Of a stretch of 64,000 nt of DNA, positions 1-11,359 are shown piece by piece (positions within the stretch are counted from its first letter, which is position 1; the number at the start of each line of letters is the position of its first letter). This DNA is from Gadus chalcogrammus (Eukaryota > Chordata > Actinopteri > Gadiformes > Gadidae). The notes beneath the pieces were generated by a model that ran no database searches, had not been told where the DNA came from, and saw only the letters and a list, made by a program, of their open reading frames with translations. The position numbers and the translations under genes are program-made. Location of the stretch: assembly GCF_026213295.1 (NCBI RefSeq), contig NC_079420.1, positions 7,463,670 to 7,527,669 of the forward strand. Direction: 5' to 3'.

Positions 1-550
1 TCAGTTCCTTTAAAAAAACAAATTATGATTATTCATAATCTCAATGTGAAAATACATGTCAATGTTTTTTCAAATGTTGACGGAACTAATTTGAATAATC
101 AAGTTAGTTGAGTAGGCTAAAAGGCTGTGACGTTGAATTCAAGTTTTTGCTTTCATTTTTCTAAATGATGAGAAGTGTCTTTAAGACATATATGCTTAAT
201 AGAAACACATGAATGTTAGAAAGTCACCAGGCATTTATAACGTCTCAGAACTCAGTGCAAGGTCATAGGCAGCTGCTCAGTGTGACTGCCTTCCTTACCA
301 TGGAACTCAAGCCTTAAGAGATGACCAAACTTCAATAATGTTGCACTTCAACTAAGCCATGACGGATGTCCAGTTGTAGAATTCAATGAATTCAATCAAT
401 GATTCGATTTTTCAAAATGTATTTGTTGAGCCAATACAATCACATTTTATGTATTTGTTCACATACATTCATACTTTCAAAACTGATCCCCAAATTAATA
501 TTTTAAATTGCTTGATTGTCATTTCAAAATGAAAACTGAGAAACTCTTAC

Positions 551-655
551 CTTATTGCTAAGCGTTTGTGACTGGTAGCTTTTCTGAGCTCAGACGCACA
601 CAAAGCGGGTAGATATATAGATTCCTGGGCTGCTGTGACTGGTTCACTAAAATAG
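551..655 (-). promoter_or_regulatory. Core promoter and first noncoding exon of a troponin I-type gene leaving the left edge
   Basis: On the minus strand an MEF2-like/AT box (CTAAAATAG, 647-655) is followed by a TATA-like stretch at 611-620 and a short exon ending at 551 with a strong GTAAGAG donor (541-550). About 27 of 29 bases around the MEF2 box match the promoter of the complete troponin I gene at 8.6 kb. The coding exons would lie left of base 1, and no start codon exon is visible in 1-540, which reads as AT-rich intron 1. That the gene is a troponin I is inferred from the promoter match and the tandem setting, not from protein sequence. Confidence 0.55.
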
Positions 656-721
656 ATCCTGTGTCCACGCCATTTGTTTGTGTGCTGCTTGCATCTTGCA
701 CTCACATGATGCTGTCTTCAC

Positions 722-739
722 GTGTGTCTGTGTGTGTTG

Positions 740-838
<99 letters not shown>

Positions 839-839
839 C

Positions 840-916
<77 letters not shown>

Positions 917-945
917 TGTGTGTGTGTGTGAGTTAGGGTGTGTGT
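722..945. repeat. (TG)n microsatellite with a central (CG)5 block
   Basis: About 220 bp of TG dinucleotides, interrupted at 830-841 by alternating CG. It lies just upstream of the left troponin I promoter. Alternating purine-pyrimidine DNA of this kind can adopt Z-form. Confidence 0.95.
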
Positions 946-3628
946 GAGTGTGTGTGAGAGTGTTACCCCAGAAATGAAGAAGCCACAGAGATCCAAGTGT
1001 ACAAGAGTTATATTTATTATGTCTAAATAGAGTTATACACAAACAGTTAACACAGAATCACAGATTGTGTTTGTTTGAATGGTTTTCCACTTATCACTTA
1101 TAATCAATGTTTCCAGTAGTACCCATCCCATGTCATTAAATGCACTGTTTTAACGATCAATACAAGTGTATGGTTATTGTTTATCCATCAAATATATGTA
1201 TACTTACTAATATGTACACACATATATGCATAAATATATCTATTATTTTCTCAGAAGCATAAGTTTGACACCCTGAGTGTTTGTTTGAAGCTATATTTTT
1301 GAAGGCTTGTGCTGCCATCTCTAGGCTGAACTGGAGAGCTGCTGTACTTTAAAATAAAAAATAAAAACGTCACATACATATGAATAATGTTTTTAAGCGA
1401 ATACAAACTGCTAAAGCTGGGACAATAGGCTTAAAGTAAAAATAGGCCAACCATGTGACAACGATTAGGGCCTTTCTAATTCATAAAAAATATATTTTGT
1501 GTGACATAAAAAGCCTTAATCTTCTTTCTATCAATAAAGAATGATGAGGCCACTTGTCTTAACAAATATTTTGTCAAGCATATACTAAATGTGCCTGCTG
1601 TGAAATAATGTAGGCTGAATCTACGTTTTAAATCTAATCTTCAAATAGTTTCCTTGATTGTCGCTTAAATGGAAATCCCAAGTATGTCAAACAAGCACTC
1701 TTGTATAATAAAATAATCCCCCCTTCCCTCTCCTACTTTTTGAGTTTCGAGATGAACCAATCAGCTTCTTCCTGTCCTTCGAGAACTGGCTTAGACCTGT
1801 CACCTCCTCTTCCTGTTGGAAACACAAAGTACCACTATCCAAATGCCAGCACAAAATATAACAACTTTATTTATTTCTTTAGTTAAATTTATTCGTTCAT
1901 TTTAAACAGGCACTCAAATTCCAAGCTTTAGGGTTTCCGGCACTCCCACCAACCCATTTGACATACAAGAGCAAAGCCAGACTTACCTCCTCCTCCTTCA
2001 TAACTGTCTTGTGGTTGGCATGGGAATAAAGGGACTCCTTGTGCCTGGAGCCTCAGCATGGCTTGGCACAGCTCTCTCCACTCTCTTCTGAGGGTCTGGT
2101 TCTTAAATCCTCCATGAGTACTGCCTCAGTTCGTTACATTTATCTGAGGAGAGAAGCCTCCAGTAAAGACATGTTATCACTACACACACATAAATTCCAT
2201 CCTCTACCCAGGCGACTATTGGCTGATCTTTTCCGTTCTGTAATTCACGGTACAGCCACATGGGGTCAGTCCCTGACCATTAAATGGCCAAACTACTGGC
2301 CATTCAGGAAATAGTTAGAATTGCGTCGATATTATTTACTGGTTAATATGCCAAGCATTGACATATTTTGTATTTCTTTTCCTGGTCTTTTTCTCATTCC
2401 TACAGTTTCTTACCCCATCATTGTTAGGCACCTTATTATGCAGCTGCTCCCAAATAAAAGATTGACCCTGCGGCGCAAATGTAAGCACAGATCCTGGAAA
2501 ACGAACAAACTTAAATTATGGGAAATTATTCTTGGTTGCTAATACTGTATACTTAAAACCATACCATAAATAGAGTAGGGATGCAGTAGTATGGAGCCCC
2601 TGCAAGAACAAACCGCAGCACTAGAGGACTCCAGAGCGCATAAACATAGAGCAGTGAGTAGTGAGTTAGAGCAGTGTCTCCATTTCCAATGCTGCATTTT
2701 GGGGGGACAGTCTCATGTACGTCTACTTATGGCTTAGGTGTGGATAATACAATAATGAAACTGCTAGGTGACTAACTTTCCCAGACAAACATTGTATTAG
2801 CTAGCATATGCACACTGTGAGACCATGCTTGACCTTGCTGTGGGTAAATTAAACAGAACATAGGAATCCCCAGACCAGTTCATTGATTACTTCAGCTGCA
2901 ACCATTGAGCAATCTGACTAGTGATTCAATTGATTGAACTCACCTCTCTCTCTTTCCGTCTTAATTTCACCCACTGTAACACAGGAGTTTGAGAACCATC
3001 GGAGTAGGCCTACAGGGCCTAGGCTGTGTTTAAGTATTGTTTAGTATTCTTCGTGCACAGTTTTCTAATGCAATCTTATTAATTACAGCCCAGACCTTTG
3101 TATGGTTCTTGTGACACATTAATGGCTTTAACTCATTTACAGAGCATGCATTGGCTTAACATCCTGACCAAACATAGGAATGGCACAGTATCCCCCCCAA
3201 AAAGTCGTAGTCTCTTTTTAGGGAGTGAAAAAAACAAATGTTTTGAATCTATGGCCCAAAACAAATGCTGATTATGTTCCCCTTTCTGATATACATTCCA
3301 ATTTCTTCTTGACACAAGTATGGGTGCTCTTCAAGGTTATTCATAAATAATAAGCCAGGTAACATCTTATAAACGTCAATACTCATTCAATTACGAACTA
3401 TAAACAGAAAGACTGCCAAAAATGGCACAAAGAATGTCAAATATAACTGTAAATACAGAAATAAGTATTATCTACAAACGGCTTACAAATCTCAATCTGC
3501 ACAGCGTTAGAAATATTCTACAAATCTTGTTAAATGACTCAAGCATGCATTGGAGCCTGATATGTTATTGAGACTTACCTTGAAGTGTAGCAATGGTCTG
3601 TGTGAGGGTGATGTCGTCCTGCTGAGAG

Positions 3629-3752
<124 letters not shown>

Positions 3753-3798
3753 ATATAGAAATCAATCATCTTTATAGTAACATGTGTCGTGTGGCTCG

Positions 3799-3807
3799 CT
3801 AAAATAG
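3799..3807 (-). promoter_or_regulatory. MEF2-like box of the relic troponin I copy
   Basis: CTAAAATAG, the third occurrence in the window. The flank (GTGG.TCGCTAAAATAGAC) partly matches the two other troponin I promoters. It fits the MEF2 consensus CTA(A/T)4TAG. Confidence 0.45.
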
Positions 3808-5189
3808 ACTTAACAATTTGCCTCTACGTGTCAAGAGGGACATTCATTGTTGTCCATAACCCCTCTGCAGTATTCTACAGGAAAGGCGGTAATAAAGCAA
3901 TATATATGGAGGCGGAGGAGGAAAATGGACCACCTGTTGATGATCGAGACTGCTGGGAGACCACATAGGAAGAAGTCAAACCTAACACTATTAGTTTTAA
4001 ACTCAAGAGGGAAATTGTCTGTGTATTATCTATTAATTGAATCGTTATTTAATAATCTTATTTTATTATTACAATATGTATGTACCGTCCATCTATTCAT
4101 GATAATAATAATAATTTATGGTAGGCCTATATCAAGCTGTCGTATAACGAATCTGGAACCACAAATGAATCTGGACTCAAAACGTCATTCCAATACTGAA
4201 GTATTTATATCAATATAGATATCAATATCTACATCAATACTATGACATCGGATCTCACTTCAAGTCAGCGCATGTGACGACGGTGAAGGCACTCACTCGG
4301 TGGGATTTCTGGATGCTAATCTTGGAGGGTGAAAAACGTTATTCCAATCAACATTCGAGTATCATCATATCAATAAACTGTAATCCGATTACTCTTCAAG
4401 AAGTACGAATGTCGACGTCGTAAAAAAGCCCCGTCGTGCGTCTGGAGATGCTTATTTTGGGAGGTCGAGGAAGAACAAGGACAGGTGGCAGCCTGCTGTT
4501 TAAGCATTGTCAATAAAGCTGGGCCGAGTTCATTCAGTGTCACCGTTTTATATAGCCTGCTCTCCTGACACACCAGACCACAACTAACTCACCTGGTTAA
4601 ATAAAGTCGATTCAAATAAGTAAAAGCTGCATTAACATCCACCAAAGTAGAGTTTATAAATGTATCGATTAATACAACCGTTTTTCCAATAAGTGCGTTT
4701 GCCAAATGGTATTGCTAAAATAACAAAACTAACATCTCTCAAAATGCTGCTTCACACACGGCTTTCCTGGTAGTTTAAAAGTAGAAGAAGAAAGGAGAGA
4801 CAAAAGTAATGTTGGTGCAATAATTCACCCCGCCTAATGGCCAACACTCACATTGGTATGTTCAAAGATCCCTCTTAACGTCAAGGGGTCAAAGTGTTAC
4901 TACTTCTGAGACTCAAAGCCTAACTGTGTCATGCCAATGGCCATTGAGCTCATTTAGACATCTTGGGAAGTGTCTTTGGTAATTCCTGTCAGTAGTGTCC
5001 ACCATGGACTGAGTGGCTGCTAGCTATGAATTTTGGCCAATGCCTGGCTGTATTCACCTCCCCTGGTGTTTATTGTTTATGCGACTGTATGAATAGCCCA
5101 TTTCAATAGGGATGGGTTTACTTAATGGCTCTGGGAGTTTGTTAGGAAGAAAGAATTGCCTTTGTCACTCTTTAAATTCACAGCAAGTA

Positions 5190-5195
5190 TTTATT
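5190..5195 (-). terminator. Candidate poly(A) signal of the troponin I gene
   Basis: AATAAA on the minus strand, about 315 nt beyond the stop codon at 5509-5511. Confidence 0.45.
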
Positions 5196-5508
5196 TGTTT
5201 TCGCACAAATTACAGAAAGGATAAAGCAGAATATTGTCCAATATTGCTTACATAATAAGAATCTGAGTGAGATTTTGTTTATCTTCTAGCAAAACTGCCC
5301 ATATAAGCGTTACAACACAACCCGAGCTACAAACTATTCACATTACTCCTCCTGATATAGCTATACATTCATAGCACCCAATCAAAATTCAAATACTACT
5401 GTCTAACTCATGCTACTTCATATTCTCAAAGTAGATTTTAAGACCCCTCTTTATAGAAGTGGAAAATAAACATGTACGTCAACATGTATTTATGGGTAAG
5501 ACATATTT

Positions 5509-7733
5509 CTAAGCATCAAACTGCTTCTTCCTGCCCTCCATGCCAGACATGGCCTCCACGTTCTTACGCCAGTCGGTCACCTCCTCCTTCTGGGGAGAAA
5601 GAAGGAACAAAATTAGATATAAAGTACGGCGACAGCAGTAGATAAATCTAACACGGTGCCAGTTTGACGGGAGACAAATACTGCACCATTTGCAATTGTA
5701 CTTTAGTACTTTTATTGTAATTTAGTAATTTAGCAGATGTCTATCCTAAAACGGCTTACAGTAGGAGCAGGTACAGTTTTATACGCATCCTTGAGCAAAA
5801 CTCGACCTGCTCCTGAACAAAATGGGGATACATGTAGATTGGGGAAAATTGGGATGGAACTCAGTAACTTCTGACTTGGATTTGAACCACCTTAACCCCT
5901 ATCCTGCTTCCTTAGTTTTTATTGGAAAGCCATGGTAATGAATGACGGATCATGGAATTGAGCACAAACCGCCCTTACCTTCTCATCCTCCTTCTTCACC
6001 GTCTTGAGGGCTGCCTTGAAGTCCACAGACTCCTTGACCTTTGTCCCCAGCAGAGCCCCCAGCATTGCTTCGGCGGAGATCTTCACCCTCTTCAGGGCAG
6101 GTCTATTCCGGCCCTTCAGATCAGTGATCTTCTGGGACAAATTCTCAATCTGGGGAAATCAGAGAAAAAATAAGAGAATAACTATCGTAATACCCCTTGA
6201 TCCCGAGAAAGGCTGGATATGCTTTCATCCAGGCTCCATCCCCGGTCCAGAATAAAGAGATCATCATGAGGCGCCTTACCTCCTTGTCATTTTTTGTGAC
6301 TTTCATGTCAATATCGTAGCGATCCTCATCGGCAGAGTCGATCTTCTGGTTCATCTCTCGGCACAGAGCCTTGAAGAACAGAAGGATGAACTGGCAAACC
6401 GAGCGAAGTGTCTCATTCACAGCCATCAGTCGGGAGGCTTGCAAGGTCATACAGTAACTTTTGACCTTCAACTGACCAGTTACACTTAAGTTGAAAAGTA
6501 CCCTGTATTTTACATGGTGAAAAAAACGTATTCTTTATTCGATTCAATTTATCTTCTAACCATTGCACTCTATTATATTAATTAAGTCATTTATTGGGAT
6601 AATGTATCAACAATGCAAGTGTTGTTATGTTATGTTAATATCATTACACTCATTTTTAATGCCCTCTACACTAAACAAGTCAAATGAGGATCAAACATGT
6701 TACTGAGCGTTTAAATCCTACCTACCCTTGTAATGCTGCAAGGTTCTTGTGTTCAGCATGTTTGTCTTATGTGGATACAAGATGGAACCAAAATGGAACT
6801 AGGTTGGCACCAAGATGGCACCAAGATGGCACCAAAATGGCACCAAGATGGCACCAAGGTGGCACCAAGATGGCCGGTGAATAAAGCCCATTGGCCTCTG
6901 CAGTGAACAGAACATACCTGGAGGTCCTGTACGGACAGTCCGGAGAGCTGGAGCGGAGGGACTCTCTCCTTAAGAGTGGCCTCTCTCTCTCGTATCTTCT
7001 CTTCTTTCTCATTTTCCAACATCACCCCAGCCCTCTTCAGCAGTTTGATCTAACAAGTTCATATAAATACACCAGGAATTAGTACTGTCATGATCATGAT
7101 CCACCACCATGCAGTGATTCCAACCACACACTTGACTGCCACTTATTATGCATAATAAATAATAAGTTAATTCCAAGTCAAGTTGATATTTGTGCTAATG
7201 TAGCACAAAATGGTACATGAGCAGATGCTATACATTTTGGTATTTGATTTTGATATGGATTGAAGGCTATGCTTAAATTATTCTCAGCCTAGCAAACGAC
7301 TGAATGTTATTAATGACGTTGGGCTGTAGTGTGAGCTGAGGAGTCCTAGGGGGAGACTGGAGGGTGGAGATACCTTCAGAGTCAACCGGCGAGACGCCGA
7401 GAACTTCGACTTTTTCTGCACAGATGAAAGCAGAAGGAATTAAAGAACGACGTTGGAGAAAAACAAGAAAGAACGTGTAATAATCAATGCAGGTAAGAAG
7501 ATAGGGAAACTAATAAACAACTTACTGGTCTGTGGTAGGAAGTATTGCATTGATGATTAATCAATAATCATTTAGGCGGAGATATGAAATGAAAGACAAA
7601 CAATAGGCTGTATAAATATAGGTAGTAATATAATAGTAGTAATAAAAAAGTAAGTAATCTATGAAAATCGTCATTATAATCAGCATGAATTATGATCTAT
7701 CTATTTAAAACATAGAACGTACCCTTCAGACAT
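5509..7733 (-). CDS. Troponin I, slow/cardiac-type teleost paralogue
   Basis: Inhibitory subunit of the thin-filament troponin complex; it blocks actomyosin until Ca2+-troponin C binds. Coding exons (5' to 3'): 7733-7723, 7529-7526 (4-nt micro-exon), 7415-7374, 7049-6918, 6369-6280, 6149-5979, 5589-5509. They join in frame to 176 residues, close to the usual 180. The protein starts [16 protein letters not shown]. It carries a coiled-coil troponin C/T-binding stretch ([10 protein letters not shown]...DEDRYDI, residues 64-93) and an inhibitory segment reading [13 protein letters not shown] near residue 110. The end is [22 protein letters not shown]. The ending and the [10 protein letters not shown] stretch resemble the slow (TNNI1) and cardiac types more than fast TNNI2. 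Family membership is certain; which teleost paralogue (tnni1- or tnni4-type) is not. The inhibitory segment lacks one residue relative to the usual GKFKRP. Exon 1 (3' end 8507) is noncoding; the promoter is at 8.6 kb. Confidence 0.93.
5715..5908 (-). mobile_element. Old SINE-like relic in the last troponin I intron
   Basis: The stretch TTTAGCAGATGTCTATCC...CGGCTTACA at 5730-5760 is a diverged form of the common fish SINE tail (gcagacgcttttatccaaagcgactta). A degraded B-box-like GGTGGTTCAAATCC lies on the minus strand at about 5880. A clearer copy is present at 29.7 kb. Confidence 0.5.
7526..7529 (-). other. 4-nt coding micro-exon of troponin I
   Basis: On the minus strand CTACCACAG precedes ACCA, and GTAAGT follows. 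Adding these 4 nt to the 11 coding nt of the start exon gives ATG TCT GAA GGA CCA and restores the frame into the next exon; skipping it shifts the frame to an early stop. Confidence 0.75.
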
Positions 7734-8506
7734 GTTTTAGATCTCTTCGCTGAAAGGAAAGAGATATGTATACTTGACATCACTCAAATTATTATATTAT
7801 GTATCACCCTACATACGTTACAATGCGATTCAATATCGAGTTTCACATGACGACAGCAAAAATAGAAAAGGAAATAAACATTGACACTCAAAGTAGAAAG
7901 GGTTCCCCTTAGAGGCCAATGCTATGCACACGATGGTTTGTTAACATGCCAAATCAAAGCCTATAGATTAGCAGCAGTAGGTGTGGCAGGGGACACCACT
8001 CAAAGGAGTCAAGCCGCTGATAATATTGAATAAATATGACAAAAACAGAATAAGATGTGTGTAAAATGTTGGCATTTGTGTTCAGAAATGTAAGTCACAT
8101 GTGCATATTTATCTAAATTTATTTACTAGTACATTTTCAGTAAATTATCTACTATCTTTAGTGTTCTACAGTGTCATCTATAGAATAGATAGAATTGTTC
8201 ATTCAGTTGTATTTATTGTTTTCAATTTCATTTGTAAAAAAAGATGTATGATACCTCATCATAGACTTTTTTGATAAATGCATGATTTATTGTATATTAT
8301 ATTTAAAAAAAAAGCTTTTATATTACACAACGTCAATATTGCAGAAGGTTAAAAGAGAACATAATTGATAACAAAGGAATGAACAAGAAAGGGCAGAATT
8401 TGAAGCAATTTCTTTTGAGGGCTATACCTCTTGACTACATGAACAGCCTCACACCATTCCCATCACAACGACGAGCAACTATAACATGACATACAAATGA
8501 ACATAC

Positions 8507-8640
8507 CTCTGTAGATATCTGCAGCAGACCTCAAACGCACTTAAAGTGGAGCAGATCTAGGCTGTACTGGAGGAAGCAGAACCTGAGACCATGTATTGTA
8601 CGTCTCCTGTGGTCTTCTGTGAGTGGTTCACTAAAATAGA
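8507..8640 (-). promoter_or_regulatory. Promoter and noncoding exon 1 of the troponin I gene
   Basis: MEF2-like CTAAAATAG at 8631-8639, then about 120 nt to a GTATGT donor (exon 3' end 8507). The block TCTATTTTAGTGAACCA on the minus strand is identical to that of the left gene at 0.65 kb. Exon 2 (7723-7749) has a good acceptor, CTTTCCTTTCAG, and carries the start codon. MEF2 control is usual for muscle thin-filament genes. Confidence 0.7.
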
Positions 8641-11184
8641 TAGCTCTCCTGCCCTGTTGGACCAGAGGAGCACCTTCTACTCCTAAAGCCTAAAGTAGAC
8701 AGGGTCTCATTGAAAGCACCCCGCCAAAAGTTGTTGAGTCACAAAGGGTACTACCTTTACTTTATTTAAAATGTATTTTGTTGTATGCATGTCATCATAT
8801 TACCCTTGAATGACCATCACTCCATTTAGGCTAACAAGTAATGTTGTTCATGTCTGTTTATGAACCTGAAATTGATTTAGGGGCTTCTACGGTATCGATA
8901 ACATAATTTCGATTGAATACATGCATTTATATGTATGAGAAAAAGTCTAATGATCGGTTTACCCCTATAACATTAGAAATCATATCGGTATCACTAAACC
9001 TGAAATTTTCTTTCTCTTCTCTGATTCAAATGTAAATGTTCAAATCCTACCATAATAGTAACTACAATATATACAGTATCTGTGTTCCAGGTATGTTACA
9101 TAGATGTCAGAAAAACTAGACAACAGCTTGTCCATGCTGTTGACATATGTAAACACAGCAAATTAAAACTGAGCCCAAATGACAAGTTCAAAAAACCAAG
9201 GTCGAACTTCCAAGGCAAGGTTTCCATTTTTTAAGTGCTAAGCTCCTTACGCATGTGAGAGGTTTGCGGTTTGTATGTCTGGTCCTTCGTCACTCATCCC
9301 CTAAAGGGGGGTCTCGTATGCCACCCAGACAGGGGTCAAGAGGTCGCAACCGGCCAACAATACTTTTGATAAGCCGAGAGTTACACTCCCTTTCCAAGAG
9401 CTCGGGAGATCAGCCAGGGACTAGTATGTTTTGGGTCGAGGGTCAGGGATCAGGCAAGTCAGACTCATGTTCGTAAAATCCTTATGAACACACGGCGGGA
9501 GCGACCGGAACTGGCCTCAGCTGCCCTGTCAGCGTCAGGGCCAGTGTTTATATTGAACACCGGCTTCTTGTACGTGTTGGTGACTGGAGTTTGAGTGTGT
9601 TGATTGTCACCATGATTCGATTGAAACGTATGAACAAAAAAACATGTGAATATTGTATTATCAATATCATTTTTTTTTTTAAATGTCATATTTAATGACG
9701 GGAAAAGAGCAGAATATTTTTTCTAGATTCTAGCTGGTTGACCTAAATCCAACCGTTTTCAATGGCTCTTTGACAAAGAGGTCACTCGTTATCACTCGCC
9801 ACCTAACAGCAACTAGACTATATTGCACTGCACCAGAAAGGAAAGGTGCAGACAGGTGTTCCCCATAACGGGACCCAAGCAGGGAACCGACCCCCCAGAA
9901 CCTCCTCTCATCACCCCTGAACCCTACAACACGTGTGGAACTTGGGTGAGAAATCTTTATTAGGGTTGTGTGTTTGGTCTACAGAGGGGTGAGGGTTTAC
10001 GAGGATATTAGTTTCAGGGTGTAACTCAAGAGCACATTTTTATTTTATGTCATAATTCTGGCCCATGTATTGCCACCTGCTACCACATAGCTCACCATGT
10101 CGTAAAACTAAATCACACAATGTTTCAAAAGTGAATAATTGCTGTTAAATACTTAGCAGTTAAACACTGCTCAATGCTACTTTCGCCGTCACTATAAACA
10201 ACAACATTGGGCCTTTGGTGAAGAGGTTCCTTCAGTGGTGGACAGAAAAAAATAAGGGAACTTCCTGCACGACATGGGCACACACAAAGCTTTGACGAGT
10301 CATGTATGATGAAATAGTCCTTAAAAAAAGATTAACATTATGGTGCTAGATATTCTAGATTTACGGTTTAACCACGCCTCTAAACCGTAAATGTAGGGAA
10401 ATATAAACCTTTGCTGTCGTCATGGCAACCACTTCGTGGCGAGCCTGCCCTAGAGGGAAAGTTTAGGGGAGACTGCAAGGCACTGCATCTCATTTTCTCA
10501 CCGGGATTGTTTTCTTTCCACAGCAAGGGCAGTCGTTTCCTCACTTGAAAGGGTTTATGAGAGGGAACTTGGTGAGAATTTTCTTCAAAAAGCCACCTGC
10601 AGGGGACCTCAAGTTTATCCCATTGTAAGGGCATTTATATGGCACCACATCACATGTAATCCACTGATGGGGCACTTGTCCACCAGAGGTTGTGTTGCCA
10701 CCAATGGGAGTACACTTTACAGCACTGCATCACATTTTCTCTACAGGAATGGGCACCCCTTTGGGTCACAATGGAAAGGAATCCATAGGAACCGTCACCG
10801 TTAGACCATTACATTGGGCTGCATAAAAAATGTCTAACTTAGAGTGGGGTAATCTATTGCGATGTAGGCTATTTTATAGTACAGGTAATTTGGCAACTAG
10901 TGCCCCCTAGTGATTGTTAGAACGCATTGCATGTCCGCAACATAGGGTCTTCAGTTTGCGCTGAACACTGGTGGAATAAGTGCCGCAGTTCTTAAACCTG
11001 AAGCAACGTATTGGAAATAATTTGAGCGGTAACCCACAACACAACTTCCTTCCTGTAGCCTAATTTTGGATGCTAAGGTCTGATAACATGTGACGTCTAA
11101 CTTGAGGCAGTTCCTGGACCTTTTGGTTACACTGTCATGTGTAACCTACTTCCTGCCGGAGTTTTGGTTCAGACATCTTACAGC
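8641..11184. other. Intergenic spacer without recognised gene
   Basis: AT-rich spacer between the divergently placed troponin I and il17ra genes. Open frames at 9255-9476 and 10380-10634 have no recognisable domain or splice context. A CTCF-like motif lies at 10900-10913. Confidence 0.7.
10900..10913 (-). promoter_or_regulatory. CTCF-like motif
   Basis: TCACTAGGGGGCAC on the minus strand matches 13 of 14 positions of CCASYAGRKGGCRS. It lies about 280 bp upstream of the il17ra start. Motif match only. Confidence 0.4.
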
Positions 11185-11286
11185 ATGGTCCATGTTTTTG
11201 TGAAAATGTGTTTCTATTACATGTGGTTTTCTGTGTCTTCTGCTCTCTCGATTCTCAATGACCATTTGGACTGCAATCAAGAGGTA

Positions 11287-11359
<73 letters not shown>

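Noticed and set aside
647..1042. Long frames in TG/CA repeats (here and at 25.2, 36.3, 41.2, 45.3, 53.3, 56.0 and 56.6 kb)
   Set aside because: They translate dinucleotide repeats (HTHT, VCVC) without any domain or splice context.
9255..9476. 73-codon frame in the troponin I-il17ra spacer
   Set aside because: No domain, no splice partners, no recognisable similarity.
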